DNA of 9,809 bases from Planctomycetota bacterium (GTDB taxonomy: Bacteria; Planctomycetota; Phycisphaerae; UBA1845; CAIVHJ01): the NCBI GenBank assembly GCA_022565195.1, contig JADFJZ010000018.1:1-9809 (forward strand). The letters run 5' to 3'. The notes below the pieces were generated by a model. It had not been told where the DNA came from, made no database searches, and saw nothing but the letters and a program-made list of their open reading frames with translations. This document shows, in pieces, positions 1-9,809 of this stretch. Position numbers and translations under genes: made by a program. How positions within the stretch are numbered: the first letter of the stretch is position 1; every line of letters begins with the position of its first letter.

Positions 1-1
1 T

Positions 2-355
2 CCGATCCAATACGCTTTAACGTACCCGCGGCGTTTACCTTCCTGTGGCGAGCCACTGGACATCATGGCCCTGAGGCGGTTGAACTTCGAGACGCCCGAT
101 GTCGTCCGATTTCCGGCGCTGCAATTGGGCTTCGACGTGGCCGCCAAGAGCGGCTCCGCCGGTGCCGTTCTCAATGCCGCCAACGAAGCTGCGGTCAGCG
201 CTTTTCGGGCGGGGCAGATCAAGTTCGGCGAGATCACCGACCTGGTGACGGATGCGCTCAGCCGACATGAATGGATGGACTCTCCGACCATGGAACAATT
301 GCTCGCCGCCGATGCCTGGGCACGGAATGAGGTTGGTGCATGCTTGAAATGTTGA
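2..355 (+). CDS. dxr: 1-deoxy-D-xylulose 5-phosphate reductoisomerase, C-terminal part (5' end outside window)
   Basis: Dxr (IspC) converts 1-deoxy-D-xylulose 5-phosphate to 2-C-methyl-D-erythritol 4-phosphate with NADPH, the committed step of the non-mevalonate isoprenoid pathway, in the cytosol. The frame is open from base 2 to the TGA at 353-355 (117 residues). It begins with PIQYALTYPRR, which matches the conserved segment of the Dxr C-terminal half, followed by LNFETPDVVRFPAL and the family signature VLNAANEAAVSAF in the C-terminal helical domain. The catalytic and NADPH-binding domains lie upstream and cannot be checked. The ATG at 65 is internal, since family similarity continues upstream of it. 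The end overlaps the next gene by 16 nt, implying co-transcription and probable translational coupling with rseP. Nothing in the visible part looks damaged. Identification rests on recognised family motifs, without a database search. Confidence 0.93.
   Translation, partial: PIQYALTYPRRLPSCGEPLDIMALRRLNFETPDVVRFPALQLGFDVAAKSGSAGAVLNAANEAAVSAFRAGQIKFGEITDLVTDALSRHEWMDSPTMEQLLAADAWARNEVGACLKC
329..332 (+). promoter_or_regulatory. Shine-Dalgarno site for rseP, inside dxr
   Basis: GAGG lies 7 nt upstream of the ATG at 340, within the last codons of dxr. The spacing favours the ATG at 340 over the second in-frame ATG at 349. The latter overlaps the dxr stop region (ATGTTGA, 349-355), so re-initiation there is a possible alternative giving a product three residues shorter. 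Confidence 0.55.
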
Positions 356-2577
356 CAGGATCTTCACACGACGCCCTCCATTTGGCCAGTCTCGCCGGCG
401 CTCTGTCGTCGACCTGGAATATTTTCCTGATTCTACTCGGCTTCTCGGTCGTGATCTTCTTCCACGAGCTGGGTCATTTCTCGGTGGCCAAGTGGGCCGG
501 GATTCGCGTGCAGAAGTTTGCCATCGGGTTTGGGCCGGAGTTGTTGGGCTTCAGCAGGGGAGAGACGCGCTACTCGCTGAACCTGCTGCCGCTGGGCGGC
601 TATGTCAAAATGCTCGGCCAGGAGGACTTCGAGGTCGATAAGAGCGGCGAGTTGGCGACGAGCGACGACCCGCGCTCATTCCTGAACAAGCCGGTCGGAC
701 ACCGCATGGCTGTTGTGTCCGCCGGCGTGATCATGAACCTGATTTTGGCCGCCGTTCTGTTCATGATCGTGTTCATGGTCGGCAAAGAGGAAGAGTCGCC
801 GCTTATCGGCGAAGTGGTTGCTGACACTCCGGCGTCGAAGGCAGGACTCCAGGCGGGCGATCGTGTTGCTTCGATCAATGGATTTGAGATCAGCAATTTC
901 AGTGAGATCCAAACGGCCGTTCGGCTGGCCGCACCGTTTGAGGCGTTGATGTTCGACGTCGAGCGCGATGGGGAACTCTTGTCCAAGCTGGTCGTTCCGG
1001 AGCAGAGCGAGATGAACTGGCTTCAGGTCGGCATCGCGCCGGCGTTTGTAAACGAGATCATTGCGGTATCGGCCGAGTACACCATGATGCCGGGGGCCTA
1101 CCCGAAACCCGGCGACGTCATCACGGAAATCAATGGCACGAAAGTTGACGAATCACTGCGGCTATATGTTGTGGCGTCGATGCTGCAGGGTCGTAACAAG
1201 CCCAGTTCCATTCTTGTCGAACGTTCGGATCCTGCCGACCCGCAAAAACCGAAAAAGCAGATTGCGATTTCGATCAGCAAGAGCATCGCGTTTGCGCGCA
1301 ACGGCTTCAAAGGAGATTCGCCTCAGGACCTGCTCGGTTTGCGGCCGCGGGTCAAAGTATCGCGCGTGACGCGCAAGAGCGCGGCGGCGTTTGCAGGGCT
1401 GTTGGATGGAGACGTGATCGTGCGCTGGGGCAAGTATGAAAACCCCACGCCCGATGAGATCCGCGGGAGCATGCTTGATCGCGATGGTCGAGACATCCCG
1501 GTGCGGGTACTGCGAGATGGACAGAATCTGTCGGAGCCTTTGTACTACCGGCCTCGGATTGTCCGAGATCGGGAGGGCGAACTCATAGCGCGTGCGGGCT
1601 GTAAGTTCATTCTAAACGAACAGGATCGAATCATGTTGTCCGGCGTGACCGCGGAGGCCTTCGGCAAGCCGACCCCCGCCGCGCTGGCCGGTCTGCGGAA
1701 GGGCTGCGAAATCGTGGCGGTCGACCAGCAGCCGATCAACACTTGGTCGATGCTGGCGGAGCGTTTTCGCGAGTTGGCCGGCAAGACCGTGCAACTGACC
1801 TACCTGCCGCCTGGTTCGAGTGAGCCGCAAATCGCCATGATGAGCGTTCCGGAATCCCTTTCGACCCTGTTGGATATGCCCAGTTACGCGGGACCGTTCC
1901 AGCGCATCAACTTCACTCTGGACGGCCGAACCGAGATACTGGTCTCGTATGGTGGGGAACAGGATTATCTGCCGGCTTATCATCCGCTCGCCATTCGGTA
2001 CTATCTCGAGCAGCACGTCGGCGAGGAAGTGCAGGTCGCGTTTCAGGATGAGGCCGGCGTGGTGCGTCACGAGTCGGTGCGGGTCACGGAAGACATGGTT
2101 GACCCGTGGTATCGGCGCGTGGTCTACAGCATACCGGATTTCCAATTCAAACCTGTCGCGTACCTCAATCGTGAACTGAACCCGTTCAAGGCCGTCTGGG
2201 CCGGCACGATGCAGACCTACTACTTTGTGGCCAAGACCTACCTCACGCTTCGCCGTCTGATTTTCACGCGTTCGGTGGGTGTGGAGCACATGTCGGGTCC
2301 GGTGGGGATCATCGGCATCGGCAGTCGCGTCGCCAAGGCGAGCAAGATCGATTTATTGTTTTTCCTGGCCTTGATCTCGGCCAACTTGGCAGTATTGAAT
2401 TTCCTGCCGCTGCCGATCGTGGACGGCGGCCTGATGGTCTTCTTGATTATTGAGAAGATCAAAGGCTCGCCGGTCGGCATTCGCACGCAAGTCGTCACGC
2501 AACTGGTCGGCATCGCCCTGTTCGCGACGATGTTCGTGCTCATCACGTTCAAAGACATCGCCGACCTGATCGGCTGA
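340..2577 (+). CDS. rseP: RseP-type site-2 intramembrane zinc metalloprotease, enlarged multi-PDZ form
   Basis: This is an M50B membrane protease that cuts transmembrane substrates within the bilayer. In E. coli RseP cleaves the anti-sigma factor RseA in envelope stress; the substrate here is unknown. Visible features are the zinc site HELGH at residues 42-46 in the first membrane helix (about 27-48), the membrane-associated GFGP segment (63-66), the GGYVKM loop, a second helix (about 123-148) with the AGVIMN motif, SGPVGI (652-657), a third helix (about 672-692) carrying NFLPLPIVDGG (687-697, zinc ligand D695), and a last helix (about 718-737). Between helices 2 and 3 are about four PDZ-like units (starting near 154, 235, 333 and 434) and a further soluble stretch of about 110 residues. 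At 745 residues it is far longer than E. coli RseP (450 residues, two PDZ). The start at 340 has a GAGG site and overlaps dxr. The catalytic residues are intact, so it should be active. Confidence 0.93.
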   Translation: MLEMLTGSSHDALHLASLAGALSSTWNIFLILLGFSVVIFFHELGHFSVAKWAGIRVQKFAIGFGPELLGFSRGETRYSLNLLPLGGYVKMLGQEDFEVDKSGELATSDDPRSFLNKPVGHRMAVVSAGVIMNLILAAVLFMIVFMVGKEEESPLIGEVVADTPASKAGLQAGDRVASINGFEISNFSEIQTAVRLAAPFEALMFDVERDGELLSKLVVPEQSEMNWLQVGIAPAFVNEIIAVSAEYTMMPGAYPKPGDVITEINGTKVDESLRLYVVASMLQGRNKPSSILVERSDPADPQKPKKQIAISISKSIAFARNGFKGDSPQDLLGLRPRVKVSRVTRKSAAAFAGLLDGDVIVRWGKYENPTPDEIRGSMLDRDGRDIPVRVLRDGQNLSEPLYYRPRIVRDREGELIARAGCKFILNEQDRIMLSGVTAEAFGKPTPAALAGLRKGCEIVAVDQQPINTWSMLAERFRELAGKTVQLTYLPPGSSEPQIAMMSVPESLSTLLDMPSYAGPFQRINFTLDGRTEILVSYGGEQDYLPAYHPLAIRYYLEQHVGEEVQVAFQDEAGVVRHESVRVTEDMVDPWYRRVVYSIPDFQFKPVAYLNRELNPFKAVWAGTMQTYYFVAKTYLTLRRLIFTRSVGVEHMSGPVGIIGIGSRVAKASKIDLLFFLALISANLAVLNFLPLPIVDGGLMVFLIIEKIKGSPVGIRTQVVTQLVGIALFATMFVLITFKDIADLIG

Positions 2578-2583
2578 AGCGCC

Positions 2584-2608
2584 GCGGGCGTCGCGTAGCG
2601 ACGCCCGC
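2584..2608. terminator. Palindromic hairpin between convergent rseP and rpoC
   Basis: A perfect 11-bp inverted repeat has arms 2584-2594 (GCGGGCGTCGC) and 2598-2608 (GCGACGCCCGC) around a 3-nt GTA loop, starting 6 nt after the rseP stop and ending 59 nt from the rpoC stop. Being symmetrical, it would fold in transcripts from either side. Neither side has a T-tract, so it is not a textbook intrinsic terminator. It may stop transcripts without a U-tract, act with Rho, or simply protect 3' ends. The rest of the 90-nt gap (2609-2667) shows no convincing second signal. Confidence 0.55.
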
Positions 2609-2667
2609 TGGGTGCGTCTTGCCATTGGGCTGGTCGTGCTCCGCCTTTCAAGAGCGAGGGCTGAGGT

Positions 2668-5600
2668 TCAACCCCCATCCGCTGAGGTCGGGGGAGCGGT
2701 TTCAGCCTGCGGCTTCTTGGGCGGACCCGTCGGGATTGGCGGCAGCAGTGAAGAAACCGCGGCGGCCAGCTCTTCCGACACGAGCCTGCCCGGCACCATC
2801 GGTTGCCCGACGGTGTCACCGAGCGGCGCCTTTACCTCGGCATCGCTGGCGGCGCCGGCCGGCACCAGCAGTTCAACTTCGGTGGGCTCCTCGATCTTCT
2901 CGGGAATCGGTTCGCCGACCATCTTCAGCCTCAGATCGAGGTGCGGCTTGAACGCCGTGCCGGCGGGGATCAAGTGACCGAGAATGACATTCTCCTTCAG
3001 GCCGCGAAGACGGTCCACCGCGCCGGAGATCGCAGCCTCGGTGAGCACTTTGGTGGTCTCCTGGAACGACGCGGCGCTGATGAACGACTCGCTCTGCAGG
3101 CTGGCCTTGGTGATGCCCAGCAGCAGCGTGCGCGCCGAGGCGGCCTTGGGCCTGCGCCCCTTGGCGGGCGCGCCGCCTTCTTCCTCGGCGGCATCATTGA
3201 TCTCGCTCAATTCCGCCTTGGCCAGAATCTGGCCCTTCTCCAGATCGGTGTCACCGGGGTCGGAAATCTTCACGCTCTTGGCCAGGCGCTGGTTCTCCGC
3301 CCGGAACTTGAACTTGTCCACGACCTCGCCCGGCAGGAACGCACTGTCGCCCGCATTCTCGACCTGGACTTTACGCAACATCTGCGTGACGATGATCTCA
3401 ACGTGTTTGTCATTGATGCCCACGTTCTGCGAGCGGTAAACCGCCTGCACTTCCGCGAGCAGGTAGTTGAAGAGTGCGTCTTCACCTTTGATGCGCAGGA
3501 TGTCGTGCGGGATCATCGGTCCTTCGATCAGCGGGTCCCCCGCGGAGACGTAATCTCCGGCATGGACCAGCAACTGCTTGTCCTGCGGAACGTGGTGTTC
3601 TTTCTCGATGCCCGATTCGCTGCGGACGACGATGGTCATCTTGCCGCGGCGTTTGTCGGCGCGGATTTCGACCGTTCCGGAAATCTCCGCCATGACGGCC
3701 GGTTCCTTGGGCTTGCGGGCTTCAAAGATCTCGGTCACCCGCGGCAATCCGCCCGTGATGTCCTGCGTGCCGGAGATGGCCCGTGGCTGACGTGCCAGAA
3801 GAGAGCCCGGCACGATCTTTTCGCCTTCTGCAATCTCGATGCGGGCTTTCGCGGGCAGATAGTGGTAGTCCAGCACGGCGCCGTTCTTGTCCTCGATGAT
3901 CAGTTGCGGATGCTTGTCACCCTTGTGCTCGATCACGACGAATTTTGCGGCTGCCCGCTCCTGCTCCAGGCGTACCGTTTCGCCTTCGGCAATGTCCTGG
4001 AAGCGGAGGAAGCCGCCGACTTCCGCGAGAATCGGCGTGAGATGGGGATCCCATTGCACAAGCGGCTTACCCTTGGAAGCTTTTTTGCCCTCGGCCGTGA
4101 ACACTTCGGAACCGTAGGGCACCTTGAATCGTTCGAGTTCCCTGCCCTTGCGATCGTTGACGGCAATCTCGCCGTTGCGTTTCAGGACGATCAGCTTCAT
4201 TTTCCCAGTGTCAGAGTCGGGGACTTCGGCGACGTTCAGATTATGGTAGGCCACCACGCCCTCCTGGGTGGCCAGAATCTTGTTTTCCAGGATGCTGTGT
4301 GATGCGACACCTCCAGTGTGGAAGGTACGCATGGTCAGTTGCGTTCCGGGTTCACCGATCGACTGCGCCGCCAGAATGCCGACGGCCATTCCCTCTTCCA
4401 CGGCGACGCCCGTGGACAGGTCCAACCCATAGCATCGTGCGCAGACGCCCAAAATGCTCTCGCACGTCAACGGGCTGCGAATGCGAATCGTATCCAAGCC
4501 CAGTTCTTCGATCTTGGCGGCGATCTGCTTCGAGACGATCTGGTTCTCGGCGACGATGAGTTCGTCAGTGATCGGGTTTCGGATGGGATCGCGCGCGGTT
4601 CGGCCAACGATGTGGTCGCGCAGCGGAATCTCGATTTCCTCACCTCGGTAAATGGCGCCCTTGGTGATGCCCTGGATGGTCCCGCACTCGATCTCGTTGA
4701 TGATGACGTTCTGGGCGACGTCGGCGAGTTTTCGAGTCAAATAACCTGAGTCGGCCGTCTTGAGTGCCGTGTCCGCCAGACCCTTCCGGGCCCCGTGTGT
4801 GGAGCTGAAATACTCCAGAACGGACAGTCCTTCTCGGAAGTTGGACTTGATGGGCGTCTCGATAATCTCGCCGGAGGGTTTGGCCATCAATGCCCGCATG
4901 CCCGCCAGCTGGCGAATCTGATCCACCGAGCCCCGGGCGCCGGAGTCGATCATCAAGTAGATCGGATTGATGTAGTGCGTCCGATCCGGAGCATCGGCAT
5001 CGACGTAGTTGCTGTCGGCATCGCGAAAATCGGCGCCGAGTTCCTTGAGCATTTCCTCGGTGACCAGCTCACGGGCGTGGATCCACACGTCGATCAACTG
5101 GTTGTAGCGTTCCAGCGAGGTCAGGGCGCCCTGGTGGAAGCTCTTCTCGATGCGGTCCACCTTCTTCTGGGCAGCGTCGATGATCTGGTGCTTGGCCGCC
5201 GGCACCCGCAGATCCGTGACGCCGAAGGACAGCCCGCCCAGCGTGCTGTGCCTGAACCCGACGTCCTTGATGCGGTCGAGTACGTCGATGGTTTCCGCGC
5301 GCCCCAGCAGCTCGTGACAATCAGCGATCACCCGAGCGGACCCCTTGGAGGAGAGTGGATAATTGTAAAACGGCATCTGCAAAGGCAGAATCTCGTTGAA
5401 TAGCAATCGTCCCACGGTCGTCATGACCAAGTGGTTATCCGGAACCGGCTCGGGTGCGTCCTTGTGAGATTGAATGATACTCTCTCGCCGGAGCCGAACT
5501 TTGATCTTTTCGTGCATGGTGACACGACCGAGGTCATATGCGAGCAGCGCTTCCTGCGGGTCGTGAAACCGCCGGATCTTCTTATCTTCGACCGCAGTTT

Positions 5601-7143
5601 CGAGCTGCTCGAATGTCAGGTAGTAGATGCCGAGCACGATGTCCTGTGAAGGCGACATGATCGGCGCCCCGCTGGAAGGCCCGAATATGTTGTTGGTCGA
5701 AAGCATCAAGACATGCGCTTCCACTTGAGCTTCGATGCACAACGGCAGATGCACCGCCATTTGGTCGCCGTCGAAGTCTGCGTTGAAGCCTCGGCACACC
5801 AGCGGGTGGATTTTGATGGCATTGCCTTCGACCAGTACCGGTTCGAACGCCTGGATGCCCATGCGGTGCAGCGTCGGGGCGCGGTTGAGCAGGACGGGGT
5901 GCTGGTAGATCACTTCTTCCAGGATGTCCCAGATTTCCTGGTCGCGGCGCTCGAGCATTTTCTTGGCGGACTTGATCGTATCCGCCAGGCCGCGCTCCTT
6001 GAGCTTGCGAATGATGAACGGTTGGAACAGTTCCAGGGCAATTTTCTTGGGCAGGCCGCACTGGTGCAGCAGCAGATCCGGCCCAACGACGATGACGGAG
6101 CGCGCCGAATAATCGACACGCTTGCCGAGCAGGTTTTCGCGGAAACGCCCTTGCTTGCCCTTGATCATGTCCGCCAGCGACTTCAGTGGGCGATTGGACG
6201 AGCCCAGCACGGCGCGACGGCAACGGCCATTGTCGAACAGCGCGTCGACGGCCTGCTGCAACATGCGCTTCTCATTGCGAATGATGACTTCCGGAGCGTT
6301 GAGATCGACCAGCTTTTTCAGGCGGTTGTTACGGTTGATGATCCTGCGGTACAGATCGTTGAGGTCGCTCGTGGCAAAGTTGCCGCTTTCGAGGAGCACG
6401 AGGGGGCGCAGATCAGGCGGGATCACCGGGATGACCTCCATGATCATCCATTCCGGTTGGTTGTCCGATTTGCGCAAGGCCTCGACGATCTTCAGACGCT
6501 TGGTCAGATCCTTGGTTTTCTGTTTGCTGCTGGTCTTGGCTAATCCGTCGCGCAGATCTTCCGAGATGGCTTCCAAATCAAGCGCGGTGAGCAGTTCGCG
6601 CACGGCTTCGGCGCCCATCGCAGCCTTGAAGCTGTTGTCGCCGTATTTCTCGCACGCGGCGCGATATTCTTCTTCGCTCAGCGATTGCTTGAGCTTGAGC
6701 GGCGTGTCCATTGGATCGATGACCACGTAATCCTGAAAATAGATGATCTTTTCCAAGGACGACGTCTTCATATCCAGCAGCGCCCCCAGGCGAGAAGGCA
6801 TGGCTTTGAAGAACCAGATATGCACCACCGGGGCAGCCAGGTTGATGTGCCCCATGCGTTTCCGGCGGACGCGGGAATGCGTGACCTTCACTTGGCAGCG
6901 GTCGCAAATGATGCCCTTGTGTTTGGTGCCTTTGTACTTGCCACAAGCACATTCCCAGTCGCGCTCGGGACCGAAAATGCGTTCGCAAAACAGCCCATCT
7001 TTCTCTGGCCTGTACGTGCGGTAGTTGATCGTTTCCGGCTTCTTGACTTCCCCGAAGGACCAGCTCCGGATGTCGTTGGGCGAAGCCAGCATGATCCGGA
7101 CGCTGCCGTAGTCGTTAATGCGGTCGTAAACGTTTTCAGCCAT
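2668..7143 (-). CDS. rpoC: DNA-directed RNA polymerase subunit beta'
   Basis: This is the catalytic beta' subunit of RNA polymerase, complete at 1491 residues (E. coli 1407). Zinc site 1 is C65, C67, C80, C83. The catalytic magnesium loop NADFDGD is at 454-460, with D456, D458 and D460. Bridge-helix residues [12 protein letters not shown] lie near 800-811. Zinc site 2 is C820, C894, C901, C904, the same spacing as in E. coli offset by six. The trigger loop MRTFHTGG has its histidine at 942. The loop resumes at [21 protein letters not shown] (D1128), so about 185 residues intervene, the size of the E. coli SI3 insert. The conserved fold ends near [10 protein letters not shown] (1389-1398), followed by a longer-than-usual acidic and proline-rich tail. 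The ATG is fixed: the frame upstream hits TGA before any other start codon. AAAGGA (7154-7159) sits 10 nt upstream. It is last in an apparent rpoB-GNAT-rpoC operon. Confidence 0.98.
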   Translation of the reverse strand: MAENVYDRINDYGSVRIMLASPNDIRSWSFGEVKKPETINYRTYRPEKDGLFCERIFGPERDWECACGKYKGTKHKGIICDRCQVKVTHSRVRRKRMGHINLAAPVVHIWFFKAMPSRLGALLDMKTSSLEKIIYFQDYVVIDPMDTPLKLKQSLSEEEYRAACEKYGDNSFKAAMGAEAVRELLTALDLEAISEDLRDGLAKTSSKQKTKDLTKRLKIVEALRKSDNQPEWMIMEVIPVIPPDLRPLVLLESGNFATSDLNDLYRRIINRNNRLKKLVDLNAPEVIIRNEKRMLQQAVDALFDNGRCRRAVLGSSNRPLKSLADMIKGKQGRFRENLLGKRVDYSARSVIVVGPDLLLHQCGLPKKIALELFQPFIIRKLKERGLADTIKSAKKMLERRDQEIWDILEEVIYQHPVLLNRAPTLHRMGIQAFEPVLVEGNAIKIHPLVCRGFNADFDGDQMAVHLPLCIEAQVEAHVLMLSTNNIFGPSSGAPIMSPSQDIVLGIYYLTFEQLETAVEDKKIRRFHDPQEALLAYDLGRVTMHEKIKVRLRRESIIQSHKDAPEPVPDNHLVMTTVGRLLFNEILPLQMPFYNYPLSSKGSARVIADCHELLGRAETIDVLDRIKDVGFRHSTLGGLSFGVTDLRVPAAKHQIIDAAQKKVDRIEKSFHQGALTSLERYNQLIDVWIHARELVTEEMLKELGADFRDADSNYVDADAPDRTHYINPIYLMIDSGARGSVDQIRQLAGMRALMAKPSGEIIETPIKSNFREGLSVLEYFSSTHGARKGLADTALKTADSGYLTRKLADVAQNVIINEIECGTIQGITKGAIYRGEEIEIPLRDHIVGRTARDPIRNPITDELIVAENQIVSKQIAAKIEELGLDTIRIRSPLTCESILGVCARCYGLDLSTGVAVEEGMAVGILAAQSIGEPGTQLTMRTFHTGGVASHSILENKILATQEGVVAYHNLNVAEVPDSDTGKMKLIVLKRNGEIAVNDRKGRELERFKVPYGSEVFTAEGKKASKGKPLVQWDPHLTPILAEVGGFLRFQDIAEGETVRLEQERAAAKFVVIEHKGDKHPQLIIEDKNGAVLDYHYLPAKARIEIAEGEKIVPGSLLARQPRAISGTQDITGGLPRVTEIFEARKPKEPAVMAEISGTVEIRADKRRGKMTIVVRSESGIEKEHHVPQDKQLLVHAGDYVSAGDPLIEGPMIPHDILRIKGEDALFNYLLAEVQAVYRSQNVGINDKHVEIIVTQMLRKVQVENAGDSAFLPGEVVDKFKFRAENQRLAKSVKISDPGDTDLEKGQILAKAELSEINDAAEEEGGAPAKGRRPKAASARTLLLGITKASLQSESFISAASFQETTKVLTEAAISGAVDRLRGLKENVILGHLIPAGTAFKPHLDLRLKMVGEPIPEKIEEPTEVELLVPAGAASDAEVKAPLGDTVGQPMVPGRLVSEELAAAVSSLLPPIPTGPPKKPQAETAPPTSADGG

Positions 7144-7153
7144 TCCTGAAAGA

Positions 7154-7159
7154 TCCTTT
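7154..7159 (-). promoter_or_regulatory. Shine-Dalgarno site for rpoC
   Basis: On the minus strand AAAGGA lies 10 nt before the rpoC ATG (7141-7143). A second AGGA directly abuts the ATG (7144-7147), too close to serve as the site. The 67-nt gap between the acetyltransferase stop and rpoC shows no clear promoter or terminator, which fits read-through from upstream. Confidence 0.5.
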
Positions 7160-7210
7160 CGTGATTCGGCTCGTCGTCCGTATCAGGGTCATCTCTATTC
7201 ACAACCGCCG

Positions 7211-7690
7211 CTAAGTGGCCCGAGCTGTGATGGAGGCCACGCGACTGGGATTCAGTTGCATCGACACCAGGCCGGGCACCCGTCGGAAGCCCAGTTCTTC
7301 GCAGAAATCGACCTCGGTGCCATAGGCTGTGACATCGATTCGCTCCACGCCATACTCGGCCAACGATTGCAGGATCCGGCGGGCGATTTCCCGCGCGATT
7401 CCTCGGTCGTCATGCTCGATCCGGCCGTCCTGTCGCGTGATGGCTGCCGGACCCTGGGCCACGGGATCCAGCTTGCATTCTACTAAGTAGCCGATGACGC
7501 CATCGGTGAGGCCTCGCCCCACGCCAATGAGTCGCCCGTCCTCGCGCGCCGTGACGAAGCAGTGGCTCTTTTGCAGCATCCGCGAGAGTTTCTGGCCGTC
7601 CGCTCGTGTCGAGTGATGCTGCTCACTGTAAAAATCCAGCAACTCCTGAGCGTCAATGTGGTCGACAACTTCGTAGGTGATCTCACTCAC
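7211..7690 (-). CDS. GNAT-like N-acetyltransferase (putative) between rpoB and rpoC
   Basis: This 159-residue protein resembles the GCN5-related N-acetyltransferase fold, which moves acetyl from acetyl-CoA to an amine; the substrate cannot be told. Signs of the fold are the N-terminal helix region with FYSEQH (20-25), strands CFVTAREDGRLIGVGRGL (44-61) and GYLVECKLDP (67-76), the helix after the CoA loop with RGIAREIARRIL (96-107), and a final VDFCEELGFRRVPGLVSM (127-144), where GNATs typically have F/Y-x-x-x-GF. The acetyl-CoA loop is odd. The usual Q/R-x-x-G-x-G/A aligns to D94-D-R-G97-I-A99, lacking the first Q/R, and about 15 extra residues (77-92) precede it. It has a GTG start: the frame upstream meets TGA and the first ATG is only at residue 38. 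A strong GAGAGGAG site precedes it. It lies 34 nt after rpoB and 67 nt before rpoC, so it is probably co-expressed with polymerase. Base composition looks like its neighbours. The fold call is moderate and the function unknown. Confidence 0.72.
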   Translation of the reverse strand: MSEITYEVVDHIDAQELLDFYSEQHHSTRADGQKLSRMLQKSHCFVTAREDGRLIGVGRGLTDGVIGYLVECKLDPVAQGPAAITRQDGRIEHDDRGIAREIARRILQSLAEYGVERIDVTAYGTEVDFCEELGFRRVPGLVSMQLNPSRVASITARAT

Positions 7691-7696
7691 GACCGG

Positions 7697-7704
7697 CTCC
7701 TCTC
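7697..7704 (-). promoter_or_regulatory. Strong Shine-Dalgarno site for the GNAT-like gene
   Basis: On the minus strand GAGAGGAG ends 6 nt before the GTG at 7688-7690. It decides the GTG start and indicates that the small gene is truly translated. It lies in the 34-nt gap after the rpoB stop, where no terminator-like hairpin is visible. Confidence 0.65.
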
Positions 7705-7724
7705 ACGCAGCCTGCTCAAGTGCT

Positions 7725-9809
<2,085 letters not shown>

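Noticed and set aside
1612..2289. A 225-codon minus-strand frame inside rseP
   Set aside because: The plus strand encodes a continuous RseP with intact motifs. The antisense product resembles no family I know and has the H and R-rich composition of a mirror frame.
2803..4302. A 499-codon open frame on the plus strand opposite rpoC
   Set aside because: It is exactly antisense to intact, strongly conserved rpoC codons, has a TTG start, and its translation is rich in D, L, R, H and V with no recognisable domain. Long mirror frames are expected opposite GC-rich genes.
5713..6543. A 276-codon plus-strand frame opposite the rpoC catalytic region
   Set aside because: It overlaps the NADFDGD region of rpoC in antisense and shows the low-complexity Q, H, V-rich look of a shadow frame, with no supporting ribosome site or motif.
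7144..7210. A possible internal promoter for rpoC in the gap after the GNAT-like gene
   Set aside because: TTGTGA and TGATAC can be picked out on the minus strand but are only 13 nt apart, too close for a sigma-70-type promoter, and no other pair is convincing.
7211..7690. Recent mobile-element insertion as the source of the GNAT-like gene
   Set aside because: There are no inverted or direct repeats, integrase or transposase remnants at its edges, and its composition looks similar to its neighbours. Old horizontal transfer cannot be excluded from this window.
7691..7724. A possible terminator or attenuator between rpoB and the GNAT-like gene
   Set aside because: The 34 nt hold a ribosome binding site but no stable inverted repeat or T-tract.

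Overview
The window is about 9.8 kb of moderately GC-rich bacterial chromosome, densely packed with housekeeping genes in two converging blocks. It suggests a Gram-negative-type bacterium. My best guess is a planctomycete or another PVC-group relative. The grounds are an over-long RseP-type protease with several PDZ-like repeats, and RNA polymerase subunits that carry the E. coli-type lineage inserts (the beta' trigger-loop insert and a coiled-coil insert in beta). This placement is an inference from protein architecture, not from a marker search.

Plus strand, 2-2577: the C-terminal third of dxr (second-to-last part of the MEP isoprenoid pathway's committed enzyme) overlaps by 16 nt with rseP, a 745-residue site-2 intramembrane protease. 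The two are probably co-transcribed and translationally coupled. In many proteobacteria uppS and cdsA lie between these genes; here they are absent from the junction.

Junction, 2578-2667: a 90-nt convergent intergenic space holds a perfect 11-bp-stem palindrome just after the rseP stop. It is the likely transcript-end structure for rseP and perhaps also for the opposing operon.

Minus strand, 9809-2668: the 3' half of rpoB (running off the window), then a small GNAT-like acetyltransferase gene, then complete rpoC. Spacings are 34 nt (rpoB to GNAT) and 67 nt (GNAT to rpoC), all on one strand, so the three look like one operon. rpoB and rpoC encode the catalytic core of RNA polymerase, and all visible active-site and zinc-binding residues are intact.

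The one accessory-looking item is the GNAT-like gene placed between rpoB and rpoC, which are normally direct neighbours. It has its own strong ribosome binding site, a GTG start and an atypical acetyl-CoA loop. No mobile elements, CRISPR arrays, tRNA or rRNA genes were seen. The many other open frames are mirror frames of these genes.
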